This document shows positions 21,969-36,600 of a stretch of DNA of 64,000 nucleotides, in pieces; position 1 is the stretch's first letter; each line of letters begins with the position of its first letter. This DNA comes from Branchiostoma belcheri (taxonomy: Eukaryota > Chordata > Leptocardii > Amphioxiformes > Branchiostomatidae). The position numbers were made by a program, and so were the translations under genes. Under the pieces are notes generated by a model, which was not told where the DNA came from, made no database searches, and saw only the letters and a list, made by a program, of their open reading frames with translations. Where the stretch lies: the NCBI RefSeq assembly GCF_001625305.1, contig NW_017802425.1, positions 805,882 through 869,881 on the forward strand, written 5' to 3'.

Positions 21969-23189
21969 GTGAGGTTTCTGTAACGTCTGTGTGTGGCACG
22001 ATTGTTTGGCTGATTAGTTGGTTTCTTGTTGAGTAGAATGACGTAACATGAGGATTTTCTAAATGTTGTAGATAGCTACTTGTAGCTACTTATATCTCCT
22101 CAGAAACAACTTAAACGATAACACGTAACATCTTACCATATCATTTAGAACTTAAGATTATTCAGCATACAGTATCACTAGCTCTACTTTTAATACAGGA
22201 ACACTTACCAAACATCAGAATAAACGTCGAAACATCAGAATAAACCCCCACGAAAACAGGTTTTAACAGGAGATGCATTGTTTGAACGTTGGACCATTTT
22301 ATGCTAGTAAACGTTTCCAGAAATTCAAGCTTATTGATATTTGATTTTAAAACGTGAGATGCATGCACCTTTGAGTATAAAATCTGCCGGTGTCTTCCTT
22401 ATCTGATGTATTTTAATTTTGTAGATCTAGACATGGATGCAGTGGTGATAGCAAACTCGTTTGGTTGATTAATTTTGTTTGACTTATTTTCACAGGCGCG
22501 TGCTTAGGTTTTTACTTCAGTTGTATAGCCAGTATCTGAATATACTCAGTATAGTATCTATAGTAACAACAACAAACTCACGCAAGCTCACGCCAGACAT
22601 TCGATGTCAAACAGCACCAAACGCTCGATTATTCGTACGTATACACGATGGGACGATAGACAAATTTGTAGGCATTTCTAATCGTAAAAACAACTTGCGG
22701 ACTAAATGTAAACTTGAGACATTATTCCTAAAACAACCACAGTCTTCATGTTCTAATTAGCAAAGTTATATAGTTTAGACATTTTTACAATGAATTATAA
22801 ATGAAAATACCTGAAACATACAAGGTAAGTATGACCTTGTATGTGGTACCGTTCACAATTGCCACCACAAAATGTGATCTTAGTCAAGAAACTTCTAGTC
22901 AAACAAACAAAAAATCAAAAGTTACAGATTTGTCAAGTTCTAAGAATGAAAAGAAAACTTAAGCTTTTGCAGTTGCATTTCCCCCCCACAGTTTAACATA
23001 TCAAAGTAAGTATGATCGGGCCTTAAACCTGGACGTTGATAACCAATTTCTTCGAAAATATCTCTGCGAAAGTGTCGCTGTTACTCTAAAAGTTTGTCGT
23101 ATGTTTTTAATTGACAGTTTTGTACAAGTTGATTTGCGTTCAGTATCGGTTGCTCGATTCATGCCTGTAACATGTCTGCGAGTGGTAAA

Positions 23190-23980
23190 AATCACGACCA
23201 CTTTTTATGATGCCGGAACGACTTTCATGATACTTTATGGTCTGGTTAGTGTTGTTGTCCTTGTAGTTTGATGAGTAAACGTTATTTTGGTCTGGATTTG
23301 TTTGGTTTCCGGACTAAAATTGTATGGTATTTCAATCGCAACACTAGCGATCGAGCTGTGTACCTAAAAAGTAGATACAGGTACATGGGCTTTAGTACAG
23401 GTATTTAGGTACAGGCCCAGGCATATGCATGTACCTAAACAAGTTTGGCAAATCATCTTGACGTAATGCATGTCCTTTTAGTGGTATATCGTTGTCTTTG
23501 TCATTGATCTTTGAAAAAAAACACAAGTACAAAAAAGTATAAAGAATGATTACACACACAAGAGAGATCAAATCTTGGCAAACTTCTAACAGATGCTAAC
23601 ATGTATATACTAAATAATGGAGACCTTGTCAAGTTTCACCCAATTTCTTAAATGGATATTTTCCTAAAGTAATTTATATGAGAGCTTACATATCTATATA
23701 ATATCAAGAGTCTTTACAAGGTTTCTTAATTTCAAGTGAAGACTTTTCACAATGGTCAATTTACTTAGGTCCGGACCTGTACCTAAATAAGTTTACTGGT
23801 ACATGTACATGTTACAGGTATAAGGTACACAGATCCAACTGGGGACACTTTTTACGATGCCAGTACAACTTTCGGGGTTCAGTTTAGCTACACAACGTTT
23901 TATTCGTTGACATTATTTTAGTCTGGATTCTGTTAGAGTTCCGATTCAATACTTCTGCTGTTTCAGTCAAACATGTCCAG
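23190..23980. repeat. diverged direct duplication
   Basis: Sequence near 23200-23330 (CACTTTTTATGATGCCGGAA ... TTATTTTGGTCTGGATT) recurs near 23848-23945 (CACTTTTTACGATGCCAGTA ... TTATTTTAGTCTGGATT), offset about 650 bp in direct orientation. Between them are several TACCTGTACCTAAA-like motifs, which also occur near 32300 and 32600. Likely a dispersed repeat family or an old tandem duplication. Confidence 0.5.
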
Positions 23981-24339
23981 ATGGTTTTGTAAAGCATGTC
24001 TCAGGTTATTCTAGTTAACAAGAGATGCTACAACGCAGTAGTGACATGGTCTTAACAGCACAGATCCCTTCAACAATAGATACTGATGAGAAGACCATCT
24101 TTACAATATGCAAATAGGTAGAGAATTCATGTCCAGACCTTAAAAACTTAAGAGTAAAAGGTAGTTAGACCCCACGTATTTGTATGCACATATATTCTGC
24201 AGCAACTACTAAAATCATTTATTTACTTTTGTGTATCTACATGTATGGTTGTAGAAGGCCCATCGAAAGACTGTGAACTTTTGTTGTGTCAAAAGTACTC
24301 TATTTCTTGATTTCAGTCAGAATTGGTTAAGTGATGCCT

Positions 24340-24341
<2 letters not shown>

Positions 24342-24371
<30 letters not shown>
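24342..24371. repeat. (GA)n microsatellite
   Basis: A pure GA run of about 30 bases at the 3' end of the retrotransposon fragment that follows. In minus-strand sense it is a (CT)n tail after AATAAA, in keeping with non-LTR elements that end in short tandem repeats. Confidence 0.9.
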
Positions 24372-24374
<3 letters not shown>

Positions 24375-24955
24375 TTTATTTGTACCATACGGATACATAC
24401 AAAAGCCTGTAAGCAGCCATACTTGGCTGAATTGAGAAGGCTTTAAAACAAAATGCGCTTATATGATAAAATGCTATTTGATAAAAGTTCGTTACATTTG
24501 ATAAAAACCTATTTGTTGCATTTGATAAAAAACCTATTTGTTGCATATCAAGTTAACATTAAAAATTACAACACGTTAAAAGTACAATAATGCAATATAA
24601 AAACAGTTGATTCAATGCTTACTTTAAGTTAAGATTACAAAAATAATCTACAGTTGTAATATGCAAGGCTTGTATACATAAAGGCTGATGAAGTGGATCA
24701 TTTTTCATCGTTCAATAGCTTAACACAATAAGGCAGAGTAGTGTTCAAGAAACGGGACGTTCTGCACCTAAACTGGCTTATGTCATGAGAATTTCTGAGG
24801 TTTCTGCCATGTACATCAACCCGGCGTGAGGGTAGCCAAGAGACAAAGTCGGACTTCAGTAAAGATTTTGCAAACTTAACACAGTGAGCTCTGCGTCGCT
24901 CATCTAGAGATGTTAGGCCACACAGACGGAGTGCAGAACTATAGTTAGTGTACAT
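24372..24955 (-). mobile_element. CR1-like non-LTR retrotransposon, 3' fragment
   Basis: The minus frame 24698-24955 reads LCGLTSLDERRRAHCVKFAK, later FRCRTSRFLNTTLPYCVKLL and a stop. This is the typical C-terminal tail of CR1/L2-type ORF2 (SLEERR...KF... CRTxRF...S.PYxxxLLN). It is followed by about 320 bases of 3' UTR, AATAAA and a (CT)n terminus. It is 5' truncated, with no reverse transcriptase domain left. The clade within non-LTR elements is not resolved by eye. Confidence 0.6.
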
Positions 24956-26156
24956 ACTACCCAGAAAGCCTTGAGTGCGTACGAAGAACGATATATTTAT
25001 TTCCTGTTCATCAGGTCATCTGTGCTCGTGTCATCTAGTGACAAATTTTGATGAAGTTTTGTTATATTCTATCTGGCAAAGGAAAACCACACATCCTACA
25101 AATGTTCGACATCCGTCTCCATGTCAGATGATACTGAGCAATAGGACTTAGAATAGTCAACGTACAAAATGATAGAAACCACAACATCTCAACGACTTTT
25201 GTTACGTCGCTGCTTATAAAAACGTAATTTAAATTCGTTGCTGGTAAAACGTAATTGATGAAGAGAAGAATGAGCAAGTAAAACTTGAAATAACAAACAC
25301 CACGTCTGGAAATGTGATACTATTGATAATTGTTGTCAATATTAATAGAAATATCGGTATACTCTTTAGACATTTGGTACCTACACAACATGGAAATTCA
25401 ACGAACTGAACTTTTCTTACAACACTTCCCCAAAACTTTTCGGTTGAACTCCATCATTCTTGTTCACAGAATGTAGCATATTTCTAGTGGCCTAAGTTTT
25501 CTTGTGCGTCGTTTGCGAAGAAGTGAAATATGTTACGTGTCTATGGTTTGTCACAGTGAAACGGTGACAACAGAGGCTGTATCCAACAACAAATATAGGA
25601 ATAAAAATTTAGTTTATTAACCAATGCGGATTTATCAATGTATCTTACTGTACACGCAGGAAGCTTCCAAAATTAAAGAAAAAGATTAACTACAAGAAAT
25701 AGCTACGAAGTTGGCTTGTTTTGTTTGTTGTTCGGAAATTTGGGAAGGGCAGGGAAAGAATTGAAAACATTTGACCTAATAAGGACGCTGAAAAAAACGT
25801 TCCTGATTTAGGAAAAGTTTCCAGAAATGGAGTCGGTATTTGGATGCATCAAACCAGAAAGCAACAAAGCAAAAGAGGAATAATAGATCCAAGATTACAG
25901 AAAAAATGTGTAAAATTGTGTGCCTTAAAACCTGATTACACGTTTTCTTCATCTGTGTAGTATAGATTTTGTGCATATGTGACACTGTAACTACAGTAAG
26001 TAAGGTGTTCCAATTGCTCATTTCACGTGGATAGGAAAGACCCTAAGAAGCTAAGTGAGTTCAGATTCTGCCCGATGTATGTTTCTGAAGGCAGAAATAT
26101 GGTTTAAGTTTCCTTTTTACGTCGATGAAGGGTGAGACATCCAGGTAATAAGATAC

Positions 26157-26225
26157 GCCAATAAGCAGTTACTCAAGCAACCTTTCCAAAACCATATCCA
26201 GTTGCTTGAGTAACTGCTTTTTGGC
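26157..26225. repeat. 25-bp-arm hairpin
   Basis: GCCAATAAGCAGTTACTCAAG... (26157-26181) and ...CTTGAGTAACTGCTTTTTGGC (26201-26225) are inverted copies with a 19-base loop and few mismatches. It resembles a foldback repeat tip; a structured RNA is the alternative. Confidence 0.6.
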
Positions 26226-28711
26226 ATAAGTTTCCTTTTGATTTTCGAAAGAGAACGAAGCCAACGAAATACTACTGTATACGTCTGTCCAGGTACCAGA
26301 AATACTTGATCACTAAAATCCCAGATTTGACAGTACAAAATTACCCTAAAAGGCTATAGAAAGATCCAGGCCTTTTTATATATTCAAGACATATAGGTAT
26401 AGCGCACATGGGGCATACCTATCTACCTGCCTTCAATAACTGACTAAATAAGGGCAACTTTCAGAGGTTAGAAATGTGGCTCGTGGAGAAAGCATCAAGA
26501 AAGCATAGACCTTACTCACATTTACTCACCAGTTCCACAACTCTAGCTGATACGCGACTCAACAGAAGTTTGCAGATAAGCCGTAGTGTTCATGAAGAAA
26601 TCATGGTCAACATATTCTTAAAGGTCACCAGTACCTTGTCGCATGTTTCGGCCATAGTTCCTCGTTTTTGCTTGTCTCATTTAAGCTCTGAGTGTTTTTT
26701 TGACACCCATTTTTCTTTTATAGTATTACGGCTAAGGATCAATGTCTTGAGATTCTATTTCAAAGAGTAAAATGCATGGATTGAATTTGGATTTTTAAAA
26801 AATAAGATGTGACTGGTTCACTTTCTAGAGGAAAAGGAATGCACTTTTCGTTGTTTGTGTTCATCAATTGGTGTACTATATTTGTTCGGTGGACCACCAG
26901 ACAGATTTTTACAAATTGGTAGCAGCCAATTGATGGACCTAAGCTTTAGTTTGTTTTTCTTTACCAAAATAAAGAAAAATCAATTAATAACTAGTATATG
27001 AACGGTAATTCGACGAACATCGTCGCAATTTTGCATTTCAGGAGTTCTGTCTACAGTATATGCGGCATATGGAGTCTGGAATACGGCATTTTTCTTGTTT
27101 CTTTGAATGCATTGAAAACAAATAAGCTGAATCGAGGCACATGTGTGAAGCCTTCATTTATTCCAAATATTAACCCGAGAAACAGGTGGATGCTATGTGA
27201 TGTGTAAAACTTTTAACATATTACCCCCTGAAGCCTGAAACCACTGTCCAAAACGTTCTTCTCTGACAGGTTTTATGCTGAAAGTGTTCCAATAACTTTG
27301 TCGAAACTGTTTTCTTTTCAAGATGGCGTTGCGACCTTCCATACCATACACAAAATAGAACTTATAATACTTCTAGTAGGAGCTTAATGTAAGATAAAGG
27401 TCTTACATTCATTTATCGGCATACCGGCCACAAATAAACAGCCCTGAGCTTTTGAAACATGCACGTGTAGACTGATCACTCAGTTCTGTGAAGCTGGCAA
27501 TAGTATGACCCTACAGCTATGGTTAGACTCTGTACTCCTACATGCAATTCGTCCATATCGAACTCTACGTGGAACATAAAAACATTTTCCTAGAGTTGAA
27601 TAGGTATTTTAAATTTTTTGTTTAGAAATGACATCCGAGGTGGCGGTGCACGTGTCATTTAAGTTTTGAAACAGCTGAAAAGTTTCCTACTCAATATTCA
27701 ATATAAATGAGTATAGACAGTACAGAATTCAACACCCTGGTGAACGAAAACAGAAATACTTTTTTATAAACGGATTCTGTCTACAAGTCCATTTCCTCAA
27801 CAATGAACGATGTGATATGCAAAAAGTTTCATCTGAAAATGGATGTGGCCGTCAAATATGAACAGCCAGCGGTAGTCATATATGTCGTGTTGGCAATTGG
27901 CGGTCGGATCTAAGGAAAAGAGAATATGTATGTTTTTCTGTGAAAAATTACTTTTTGTTATATATTTCATTTGTCCACTTAGTTTGCTGTACATCTGACG
28001 TTCCCGCCGCATATTACTGTTAAATGTCTTGTATCATTTTTCTCCCAGCGGTGACTTTTGTATAAGCCTTTTTGCTGGAGTGTGGCACCACAGTAACACA
28101 CAATGTTACTGTGCTGTTTTAGATGTAAAAAAGAGAACTTACAAGACGTCCTCCATGGTCCAATCATCACAGATAGAGACCAGTTAATTAGATCTATATA
28201 GAAAACCGGCCCAACTTTCTAGTAGCTCCCGTTTCAGTTCAACTGTTGGAAACTTGTGTCCAGAGCCAGACTCACTACTCTTGAACTAAAAGCCACTTTG
28301 CAACATTGCTAAGACGTACACTGTAGCTTCTGTTGAAGTTTCTTACGTCTGGAAAGGGAAACAATTTTAATCTTTTATAGTGTCTTGTAATCATACAGTT
28401 ACAAATATGACTCAACAATTTCAAATAGAATTTAGGATTTATTTTGTTTTTCTAATTTGTGGTTGGCCTTACACAATTTGTATTGCTTTTTGTTACGTCA
28501 ATTAAACGATTTTTTCACCGTTCAAGTTATCGATACATTAGTCTATTGATCAATATGTTTATCCCCAGATTTCAGGAAATACCTGAAGAGGTGCAGTACA
28601 GCTAATTGGTTATCTCATGATTACAGGAATTAAAAAAAATTCAAAGAAAAAATTCTATAGCACCCCGACAAACGCGTATAGAAAGTACAGTGACTTGTAA
28701 TATACAGAGAA

Positions 28712-28712
<1 letters not shown>

Positions 28713-28761
<49 letters not shown>
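28713..28761. repeat. (AC)n microsatellite
   Basis: An uninterrupted CA repeat of about 48 bases followed by CTCACTCACTCA. Confidence 0.95.
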
Positions 28762-28765
<4 letters not shown>

Positions 28766-31700
28766 TCACTCACAGTTTGTTTGGAAACTGAGCTTTAAAA
28801 AGGGTGGTTGAACATATTTTGCACGCCAGTCAGAGTCTTGGAAATCGTTATGAAAGAGGTGAAAAACTGGTTTTGATGGAGATATGACCGGGTAAAAACT
28901 TGTCATGCAGATGCACTGAGCAGAAAAAGTTGGGTAACTTTCAATTGATCATACATATCTCGGTTATTACTTTGTCAACTGCATAGTATCATGTACCATT
29001 GGAAAACGTCTCTATTATCCTTCACAGTCACACCATGTGTGCTCCTCGATTCAATGGTCGAAAACTAGAGCTGACGAGTGAGGCACAAAACAAAAATGCC
29101 GAATTTTGCTAGGCGACACACCCATCAAACTAGTCCTGGTACCCATTGCACAAGAACATGATCATAGCATATGATGTGTCATTTAATTGAAAGTAGATAT
29201 ACAAGTTTTCAATGATATAACACAATGATAATCATTAAAAACAACGGGCACATGATCAAGGGAAATTTCATCTCTTTTCTTGCTCAAAGTAGTCCTTGTG
29301 CTTAACTCATGAGTGTACGACCATAGCAAACAACAATCGTACAGTTCAATTGAATGTGTAAAGTATTCGCGGAGATATGATTGACCAAATCAAGCTTTCA
29401 AACTTTTTGGGTTGAGTTGATGGAGCATATACTTAAAAGGAGACACAAGTTTCATTAATTGTAAACTAACATGTTCGAATCACGTGTGTCCAGGAGGACC
29501 GAGTACAAGCTACGTAAGACCAGACTGTAAGGTTTGGTGAACTCACAATGGGATGTTGGCCTACTCTTTGCGATGTTTGCGGCGGAATCTATATCGTGCC
29601 CGAGGTGTGGCTCTCCTCAAAGGCGGGACCTTCCGCTTCTCAAACGTACATCCCATTTGAAAAGACGTCCCTAACCGAAGGTAGAAACGCAGAATGGCAT
29701 TAACTTAGTTGTTCTCTATAGAGGTAAACGCCATCGTATGAAGTCCATTTATGCACAAGAGTGCAATAATGCTGTTAGATAGCTTTAGACGATTTAGAAG
29801 CCGATTAACCCTTAGTAATAGTTGCTGTTTTAACTTGCACACTGTAGTCCCAAGGAAGTAACATGTGATACAGTTTCTTGCCACGTTCGCAAGAAACCTT
29901 GTACAATTTGGCGGAGTGTTTTAAGAGGTCGATTCTTTCCCCTGACTACTTTAGACAATTGTAAAAATTTTAGTTTCCATTTATTCAACACGGATGAAAA
30001 ATAAGATCATGAACTTCCTGTGCATATAGGCATGGGAAGCCTGATTAAGGACAGTGTTTGTTTGTTTGTTTGATCCTTTTCTTCTGATAATGATTTTACC
30101 ACTTAATATATACCTGCAACATAGAATTTGGCGTAGTGTTATAGTGGTAATAGTCCTCACGCTGCTAAAATTGACAAGGACTTACAGGACGGTATCAAAC
30201 ACAGATCTTGTTTTGAAAGACGGCACCTGAGTCCTAACTATCATTTTAGGTACTGATTAATGAGAATTGTTCTGTTACATATCTATATTATGAGTGCATT
30301 TCGGACGTTAGCGCTAACTTGGTACCTAAAAGATGTCTCTGGTGTTGATACGGATACTCCAACAGTGAGTTATCATCACCTTTAAAAATAACAGTGTTTA
30401 TTAACAAAGAAGTCGGTGAACCTTTTGTCTTTGATTAACCAATGTATCTTTGGGACAATTGATGAAGGAGGTAAAAGTGGCATTACAAGTACATTTTAAT
30501 CTGATACCTAAAAGTGTATCTCTGATGTTGATATGGACACTGCATGTAGAAATAAAAGCGAGGTAGCAGAAATTACTGTAGTCCTTCAAAGTCCCAAGTG
30601 CGGAAGCCTTTCTGCCTTACATTTAAATTTTCGACACGTTTTACGAACTTTATGTTTTTTAATTACAACATTTAATGACAGAAAGGACAAGATGACGACA
30701 CACTAAAGCTAAAGCTCATGTTCATGTCGCCATCTAACATTACAAAAGTACAAAATCAGAGCTTGATAATAACAAAATAGAATAAACAAGGTTACAATGC
30801 ATAATAACTATGTTACTGTGATCAATATAAAATATATAAAGAGGCATTGTATATGCAAGTAAATTGTAAACAATCTAGGCACTCCGACCAAAACTTACAA
30901 ACTGGTAGGATAGGAAAAGAATTACTCAAATCTTTTAGTTTCATCTGTAAATGCTTGAACACACAGTAAAAAGTTTTGAGTTTATGTTTCTAGTGAGAAA
31001 GAATTTTTTTGTCTTAAATTTTACTCTTTTGGAGCGACATGTGTTATGTATGAACATTAAGTATGAACTGACGATGGCAGTAGAGGTTGTAGGATTTGAC
31101 GATCGGAACCGAGAGTTCCCCGTGTTAGAATGTGCCGTGTGTACGCTGGAACGGAGATATACACCCACGGAGATTTTGCACCTTTCTATTATTGTACTTA
31201 CCCGAAGCAAAAATTTTAGCCATAGCAGACGTTACCTTCGCTTAGTACCAGGTTGACGCATGTTCCCCGTGTAGTGCAATAAGGCTAGAAAAAAAGTTTG
31301 TTTTGTTTTTAAGGGCACTTTCAGAAACTCACTAAGGTCCTAGACTGTCGTTTTCGTCGAAATGTGGAAACTAAGAGGTTTTGTAAAGCCAAAAATGTGT
31401 TTTGGTCCATTATTTACACATCTTCTCTTATAGCAGCGGACTCAAATTCCAACAGAAACCAAAGATCCAGCATTCCCTGTACCTGTACTTTCCAGCCAGT
31501 GTACGGACAAGGCCCCGTACATCGGACTAAGCATGCATAAAGAACAAGAGGTGCTAGGGTTGAATATAACTTTATCGACAGTTTTCACACTGAATAAAAA
31601 TACACAAATAATTATTGTGAGAAAACTTACAAATTCAAGTTAGGCCACCTGATGTGAGAGATTACCCAGGCTTGCCCTTATTTTAATAAGCAGTATTCTA

Positions 31701-33536
31701 AGACTTCTGTTTTGTGGTTTGTAGTTTGTTTGACCTTACCAAAGCCCGTTGTAATTTTTGTTGCATCAAAAAAGGTTCTGTATTCTTTAATGTATCATCG
31801 GTCAAGAGTAAAATTCAAGCTTCAGAAGAAATGTATTCTCTACTCTGAAAACTGTGATAGAGTGTGCTGTACCTGAAACGTCTTCTTTTGATAGACAATA
31901 GCTCTCTAATGCTTCTGCAATCTTTGATGTGGTCAAATTCTGGTATATAGATCATCGCAACGATGGGCTCATACACATGTGAGAGAAAAAGCTGGAGCTG
32001 GAGCATTGTCCTTACTTCCCCGAAGTCTCTAAGGTCTGTAAGGTAGCATAACGTACGTGAAAAGTAAAGTTGACAAATAATGTATGTGGGGTGGCTGAAT
32101 CTCCTGCTCTTTGCCCTGCCTTTGTCTCTCTCACGACGTTTGTGATGTCACATTGTTGGGAACGTTTGTTGCTCTGGTATTATACTTGACGTTCATGGAA
32201 ATAGTTTCTCACGATGGTCAGACTCAGGCTTTTTGGAACTAAATTTTCTTCTGAGTGTGGGAATGCGTTGTGGTCAGTAAAGCCGTGTGCATAATACCTG
32301 TACCTGTAGAATTGTTAAGGTACAGATCCGGATTTGAACTTCTTCATGATGTACTTCTACCTGAGCAAAATAAAACACCGCTGGCCACCCTTTGTTACAC
32401 TAAAGATAGGCAAATTATATCACAACGATGACAAGTTTGACCATTGAGTACTTGAAAAAGGAAAAGTCTTGTTGTTAGATGTAAAATGTAAACCCTGACA
32501 CAAAGACAACAATTGGCTAAAATTATGTGGCTTACAGATGTTTGCCATATCATGTTTAGGCACAGACACATGTCAGGACCTGCATCTGCATCCGTGTGCG
32601 TTTACCTGTACGTTTAGTGATTGTACCTAAAATACACAGGCACACAGCTCTAGTAACCAGTAGAATGATATGGTAGATTCATGAATCTGTTCACTACCGA
32701 CTGTCACAACTAGTGTGTGGAATAGCGTCACATCTACCCATCAGAACTTCGGTTTGATGTGTACCTAAATATTCTTGCCAACTTTATTTCTGTATCCAGG
32801 CAAGGATAGTTTTATATTATGTTGTATTTCATTATTTGCTGTTGATAAAGTTCGATGTTAAATCTTTCTCCAGTACTGCCAAGTCCTTCAGACTAAATTG
32901 ATTTCACGTCACCTTTATGTTGTCTTGGTATTTATTACATAGATATATCTTTGTAGTCTTCCTCTACGAGCACTAGTTGAAGCACCTAAATTTCTGGCTC
33001 GGTGCAAAACATAAAATACAATCTAAAACTGAAGTGAAACAATAGCCATGTAGAACAGCAGGACCTGAGCTTGACCGGTCTGACATCTCCGGAACTGGGG
33101 ATTTTTCATCACCCCCGAACGGCTCGTCTTTGCAAGCGGCAAAAAATAACTTTTTGTGTTCTTCAAGATGCTTATCATTTGTCTGTCTTTCTGTCGAGAA
33201 TCATCTTGTCTTTAGATAAGTCCTTTGAATAGATCTTACCAATTAATGAGTAAATGTTGCTGCCTTTAGTTTATTGCCTACAGGAGTGAGGTAGAGTATT
33301 AGTCTTCATTCCGTCATACCATCATTTCTTCACGTGTCAGTTTAATCCTACCCCAGGCGAACAGTTTTACAAACGTCTGTGAAGATTGTAGGTAGAATAT
33401 AAAGTAAAAAAAGGCGGCTAGTTTTAGTATGTTAAGACCAGACGTTGTGCGAAGACTGTGTCATGATGGGCTGGTTATGCAACTGATCATATAAATAATT
33501 TCAATTACATTCCAGGGAGAGATAACCCTTCTTGTG

Positions 33537-33667
33537 TACAAACAGGCAAGTACATCAAAGAATGTTTAGACCTTAGAACCTGTAGTGTAAATTACATAAA
33601 ACTCAACATGTTGATTTATCAATATACATTCATGTAAGTTCCTCTGTATGCACTTGCCTGTTTGTAA
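33537..33667. repeat. inverted repeat with perfect 15-bp arms
   Basis: TACAAACAGGCAAGT (about 33537) and ACTTGCCTGTTTGTA (about 33653) are perfect inverted copies about 130 bp apart from end to end. This fits the termini of a small MITE; no coding capacity. Confidence 0.55.
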
Positions 33668-36600
33668 GTATAGTTGTAGAAGATGTTACGAAAGTCGCCG
33701 TACTTTATTGTAGCAAAATATCCCACGCTTGCAACTGTTATAGTGCTGACGTACATAAAACTCCAGTCCACATATACTGGTTGTCTTTACAATGACGCGT
33801 TTAAATGCAAGGTTATGATTTATTTTCCAAATTGGTGGTATGGTAAAACGATTTAAAAGTTCCCCTGTTGCTTTAGAATATGCCTCGGGAACGTTTACTC
33901 GTCTTATTTACCCAGTGCTCAGGAACACAGTGGGCCGCCTCAGACTGACCAACAAAAGTCGCCGCTGAGACGGGTGTAAAATCTCAACCAAATATTGTCA
34001 ATATGCGGAGATCCTGGAAACTGGGATATAGAAGACTCTTGTCAAGCTTACCTCAATACCCATGTGTTTATTCTGCGTGCAGAAGTCCATACCTTATCGA
34101 GCCTTAGTGGTCAAACATCTGTATACAATGTCTGATGATTGTATCAGTCTACTTCCATTTTCATACCAGTTAAAAAATTACATACGTAATGTCACGAAGA
34201 CGGGAAAAGAATTTGAGATTTTCTCCAGTCTTTGAGAGCCACAAAGTGACAACAGACGTAACGTGTACTTTATCAGGGGGTACCAGCCTTTAACGTCGGT
34301 CTGTCTCGTCTTCTGCCGCCATTTTGATTCATTCGCTATACTTCAGCAGAAATGTGAGGTACAAGTACAAGTACAAGTGGTTGTCTCTTTTGAGAGGACT
34401 GATTACTACGGTACATGTTTACCAGTTACCAACTTGATACGTGAAAAAATGAAGCGTGCTAAGTTTTGAGACAGGAAACGAGTTGGCATCACGCTACTGT
34501 GCTATAAACAGTGGTTTGTTCCCAACAGTATGCGCATAGTATACATTGCACTTTTGCAAATGTGTAAAACTCTGTTCCAGTACATCTTTGGCTCAGTATT
34601 ACCCTACGTTGTCCATAATGAAGTTATTTTGGTACTTTTACGCCGTATACCGTAGTCTACATGCTTGTGTTCTATTTTATACCGGGTTACCATATGACAT
34701 TCCTGTATGTACGAACTCATGCTGCCCACACGCCAGTAGACCACAGCTCACACCTGCAACAGAAGACCACAAAATTCGGGTTAACCGCAGTTTTACAGTC
34801 AGACTGTGCCTCAGAAACACCACAACATTCGGGTTAACCACAGAAACACAACATAATTCCACAGTGGCCACAAAGTAGCAACTATCGCCACGGAATAGCC
34901 ACTGCCGCAGACAGGTGGCCACATCCACAGAAATAAGGTGCTTGTTGGAATCAAGCTTGCGTAACTCTAATTGTTCAACACGGAAGGACAAAAACAGAAA
35001 TACATTCGAAAAAAGTTTCCAGCAATCCAATCCAACAGATTCACCTTAAGATGAAGAATGCGATTTAATGCAAAAGTTCGAGAACACGTCTATGTAAGTT
35101 GTTACTATTTCCACAACCCAAAGACATTCTTTATTTTGCATTAACCAAACGTCACTATAACAATTTTCTAGCAATAATACTGCAGTGGATGGGAACAGTT
35201 GAAAGTGATTTGAAACAGATGTATATATAGCGTAAGTTAGATATGTTTTGCCTCCTTTTTTTTATCCCAGTGTTTCGGGTCCTCAAACTTTCTTGAAAAA
35301 ACGTGACAACAAGAACAATGGTATATGCTTTACTTTAGATGATATCACTTTAGATGGTATCCTCGCACTAGACACTACTTTTCGTAATAGAAATATTACA
35401 TAGTAACGTATCTACACGAATATACCATAGAACAACATGTTTCAAATATGTATGGAAAATAAGCAAAATACATATATGAGTTCAACAAAATCACCGTTGA
35501 TTTTTATATTGCATAGTGTCAGGCGTTACATTACTGCATTGAATTATCCAAGTTTTCTTACTATTGATGTTTGCACAGAAGAAGTGGTGTTAGGGACGAT
35601 ATGGTAGCTACAAAACGTTCAGTGTGCTTGGTGCTTTGACTTGTACAAAAACTACATAAAAGTTAACAGCGATAAATGCTTAGCATTTTGTTGTTTTACT
35701 GTATTCTGTTGTGTAAACTTCGAAAACGAGTTTGTTCAAATCTGATTAAGTTACCCAGTAATATGAAAATTTGATAAATAAAAAGAGAAGATAACTGAAA
35801 ATGAATAACAACGAACTGCCAAGATGTTGAACATAGAATGATTCCAACACCCTACACTGCAGTCAACCATTTTCTACGGACAATAGTGTACACTGTACAG
35901 TGTGCGTGATACTTGTTTTATTACCTTCTGATACACTGCACGGTAATAAATATGAAATATGTATTTCCTCTTACTTAAAAGAACTACAATATTATACAGA
36001 GGTTATGGCGACTTTCGCAAGGTTAAATACAAACTACGAAATAGAAATACAAAAGACATGATAATTCTACTCACTAGACACTATCATGTTACATTAAGGT
36101 GCTAATCGTAAGTTTCAGTATATCTGTTGTAGAGACAAGGCAAGATAGTTCTTTCGTCTTAGCCTAACTAAACGTTAAACTACCATATCTATTGAAGTAT
36201 GTTTTATGTTAACTTTTATGACAATGCTCTGCTCTTTTGCCTTTCCTTTCCTAGAGAGTTCAGCATTGTGATAAAAAAAAATGTAGCCTGTGGTCCTGCA
36301 CAACCGCACACACGTTTCTGATTTCGTAAGTTTTTCCTCTTTTTCGAAACAGAAAACCCTCAACTTATTTCAAAACTTGACAGGATGTCGATTAGATCAG
36401 TTTGAAAATTATAACGAATTTCAAAAATGGACAAGATCAGACGACAAGGGGACAGGTTGAGAAATTTGGACCAGAACAAGAAATGCACATATAATACTGC
36501 TCTTATTACATGTAAAAATACGCACTGTGATGGTTTCGTTTTTTTCTATTAACGTTGCTTATAACTGCACCACTGACAATAGTCTACATTTGTGACCTAT

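Noticed and set aside
29525-29675. Protein-like plus frame starting MGCWPTLCDVCGG and ending at AAG/GTAGAA
   Set aside because: Short, no convincing acceptor, no family, and the other strand is also partly open.
33064-33136. GC-richer island on the minus strand reading DEPFGGDEKSPVPEMSDRSS
   Set aside because: Two frames are open and the donor (CAG/GTCCTG) is weak; not enough to call an exon.
33912-33973. Short segment with acceptor and donor on both strands
   Set aside because: Symmetric splice-like borders make the strand undecidable, and the segment is only 53-58 bp.
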